Position numbers and translations under genes: made by a program
The notes under the pieces: model-generated
What the model was told of the DNA's origin: nothing
Databases searched by the model: none
What the model saw: the letters and a program-made list of their open reading frames with translations, nothing else
Source of the DNA: Flavobacterium psychrophilum
Lineage (GTDB): Bacteria > Bacteroidota > Bacteroidia > Flavobacteriales > Flavobacteriaceae
Assembly (NCBI GenBank): GCA_001708385.1
Contig: CP012388.1
Coordinates: 2,294,001 to 2,358,000, forward strand
Length of the DNA: 64,000 nt
Direction: 5' to 3'
Shown here: positions 62,879-64,000 of the stretch, piece by piece
Position numbering within the stretch: the first letter of the stretch is position 1
Layout of the letters: each line of letters begins with the position of its first letter

Positions 62879-63321
62879 AACCACAATTTAAAATAAAGCG
62901 ATTTAACGAACTTTCTTTAACCGAACTATACAAGACACTGCAATTGCGTAGTGAAGTGTTTGTAGTGGAACAGGATTGCGTCTACCAGGATATAGACGGT
63001 AAAGATGAGAAGGCATTACATGTTCTTGGCGTTTATGACGGTGAAATTGCCGCTTACAGCCGTCTTTTTGCACCCGGTGATTACTTTGATAATGCCTCTA
63101 TAGGCAGAGTTGTTATCGGTGAGAAATTTCGCGACAGAAAATGGGGTCACGATCTTATTGCCGCCGGAATAGTTGCCATTGCAGAAAATTATAAGACATC
63201 AGCTATAACTATTTCAGCACAGTTGTATCTTAAAAAATTCTATGAAACCCACGGTTTTGTTCAGGACGGCGAGCAGTATCTTGAGGATGGCATTCCGCAT
63301 ATCAGGATGAATAGAAAATAG
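62875..63321 (+). CDS. ElaA-like GNAT acetyltransferase
   Basis: 148 residues. FNELSLTELYKTLQLRSEVFVVEQDC is the ElaA family start; ASIGRVVIGEKFRDRKWGHDL is the acetyl-CoA binding loop (Q/RxxGxG-like). Acceptor unknown. Last gene of the LysM-DUF4837 unit. Confidence 0.92.
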   Translation: MKPQFKIKRFNELSLTELYKTLQLRSEVFVVEQDCVYQDIDGKDEKALHVLGVYDGEIAAYSRLFAPGDYFDNASIGRVVIGEKFRDRKWGHDLIAAGIVAIAENYKTSAITISAQLYLKKFYETHGFVQDGEQYLEDGIPHIRMNRK

Positions 63322-63367
63322 TTTTCAGTTTACAGTCGCAGTGTGCAGAGCGTTGTGCTATCAGAAT

Positions 63368-63402
63368 AAAAAAAAGCAGTACTGTGAAGTACTGCTTTTT
63401 TG
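63368..63402. terminator. Bidirectional terminator
   Basis: Stem AGCAGTACT / AGTACTGCT, loop GTGA, with A and T runs on either side, between the convergent ElaA and M1 peptidase genes. Confidence 0.85.
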
Positions 63403-63432
63403 TTTTGTACCTTTTAAACTGTCGATTAAGAT

Positions 63433-64000
63433 CTAGTTCCCGGAATAAACATTATTTTCCCTGTTTACATCGGCCATTAATTCTGCAGGATCTATTACAA
63501 GCATTTTAATTGCTTTTTTAGGCTTGTTTATAGTGAAATCGTAAGTTTGGTATGCCCAGTCCCAATCCGGAAGCACAGTGCGCTTTAAATTAGGGTAGGG
63601 GTTGTCTTTTATGTAACGCATCATTCGTAGTGGAACATAAAAGGTTTCCTGTGTACCATCTTCATATACCGCGATAATATCTATAGGCATTGGCATACGC
63701 CCGATACGCTCCAGAGTAACTTTTGTATTATTACCGTCTTCAGCAGCTTTAATGCTGTAGTCAATAGTGTTTGTAGTTTGTGTCCAGTCTACAAGATACC
63801 AGTCCAGCTGGGCACCTGTAAGTTTTTCGGCAGTACGTTTAATGTCGTTTGGTGTTGGGTGCGTAAACTTATAGTCGGCATAAAAACGTTTAATGGTTTG
63901 TGCCAGTTTATCTTCACCAATTACATAGCCAAGCTGCGCAAGAAAGATTGAACCTTTGCTGTATGACGATATGCTGTATAGCATGTTCAGGTCAAATCGG
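63433..64000 (-). CDS. M1 family aminopeptidase, C-terminal part (5' end outside window)
   Basis: Open to the right edge; 188 codons are visible. RFDLNMLYSISSYSKGSIFLAQLGYVIGE is the helical region after the zinc site of M1 (ERAP-type) peptidases; LDWYLVDWTQTTNTIDYSI and the beta-sandwich that follows are the C-terminal domain. The HExxH motif would be further upstream, outside the window. Probably exported, as in other Bacteroidetes M1 peptidases (not visible). Confidence 0.85.
   Translation of the reverse strand, partial: RFDLNMLYSISSYSKGSIFLAQLGYVIGEDKLAQTIKRFYADYKFTHPTPNDIKRTAEKLTGAQLDWYLVDWTQTTNTIDYSIKAAEDGNNTKVTLERIGRMPMPIDIIAVYEDGTQETFYVPLRMMRYIKDNPYPNLKRTVLPDWDWAYQTYDFTINKPKKAIKMLVIDPAELMADVNRENNVYSGN

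Overview
The window looks like a chromosomal segment of a Flavobacteriaceae bacterium, most likely Flavobacterium or a close relative. It is AT-rich. It has many copies of the Bacteroidetes -7 promoter element TAnnTTTG just upstream of genes, and a gene set typical of that group: DUF6427/purD, DUF4254 next to a family-9 glycosyltransferase, DUF4175-ybeY-mnmG, a head-GIN pair, and LysM transglycosylase-DUF4837-ElaA. I see no phage, insertion sequence, CRISPR array or rRNA. There is one tRNA, tRNA-Cys.

Layout, left to right. (1) 1-3.6 kb: a minus-strand operon of a PadR regulator, three related membrane proteins sharing an N-terminal acidic helical motif, and a DUF5687-like permease cut by the left edge. 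(2) 3.7-9 kb: a PaaE-like iron-sulfur flavoprotein reductase, a GT9/DUF4254 pair, DUF6427, DUF6341 and purD. (3) 9-20.6 kb: a surface polysaccharide locus with an initiating sugar-phosphate transferase, UDP-glucuronate decarboxylase, three O-antigen ligase/polymerase-like proteins, three glycosyltransferases, a flippase and a Wzz-like protein. (4) 20.6-30.6 kb: a nucleosidase-like DUF6909 protein, GH3 family protein, SdpI-like protein, M23 peptidase, TatA, Tex, an XRE/DUF4870 protein, a CDF metal transporter and RpiB. (5) 30.6-31.3 kb: a 716-bp gene-free AT-rich stretch with DnaA-box-like 9-mers, the best candidate in the window for the replication origin. (6) 31.3-64 kb: RNase R, head-GIN proteins, LysE exporter, tRNA-Cys, LTA-synthase-like sulfatase, FolB, GlnS, a YtxH/holin-like trio, SDR, SPFH protein, GltX, DUF4175, YbeY, MnmG, lipoprotein, methyltransferase, OmpH, Pif1/RecD-like helicase, DoxX, the DNA polymerase III delta-prime subunit, Pgk, a LysM transglycosylase, DUF4837, an ElaA acetyltransferase and the C-terminal part of an M1 aminopeptidase.

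Two features argue that this is the origin-proximal part of the chromosome. Gene orientation switches at about 31 kb: 27 minus against 4 plus genes on the left, 20 plus against 9 minus protein genes on the right, as expected when transcription follows replication away from an origin. A cluster of four parS-like palindromes (GTTCCACGTGGAAC core), with a fifth variant copy, surrounds mnmG at 49.5-51.6 kb, about 19 kb from the candidate origin. Some of these sites are read through as protein: they encode the C-terminus of YbeY, an apparent false N-terminal extension of MnmG, and the start of the next lipoprotein.

Coordinates of start codons were adjusted where a promoter, an overlapping stop or family knowledge pointed to an internal start (DUF4254, DUF6341, DUF6909, SdpI-like, TatA, GlnS, MnmG, delta-prime subunit, DUF4837). 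Family names come from recognition of the sequence by eye, not from a database search.
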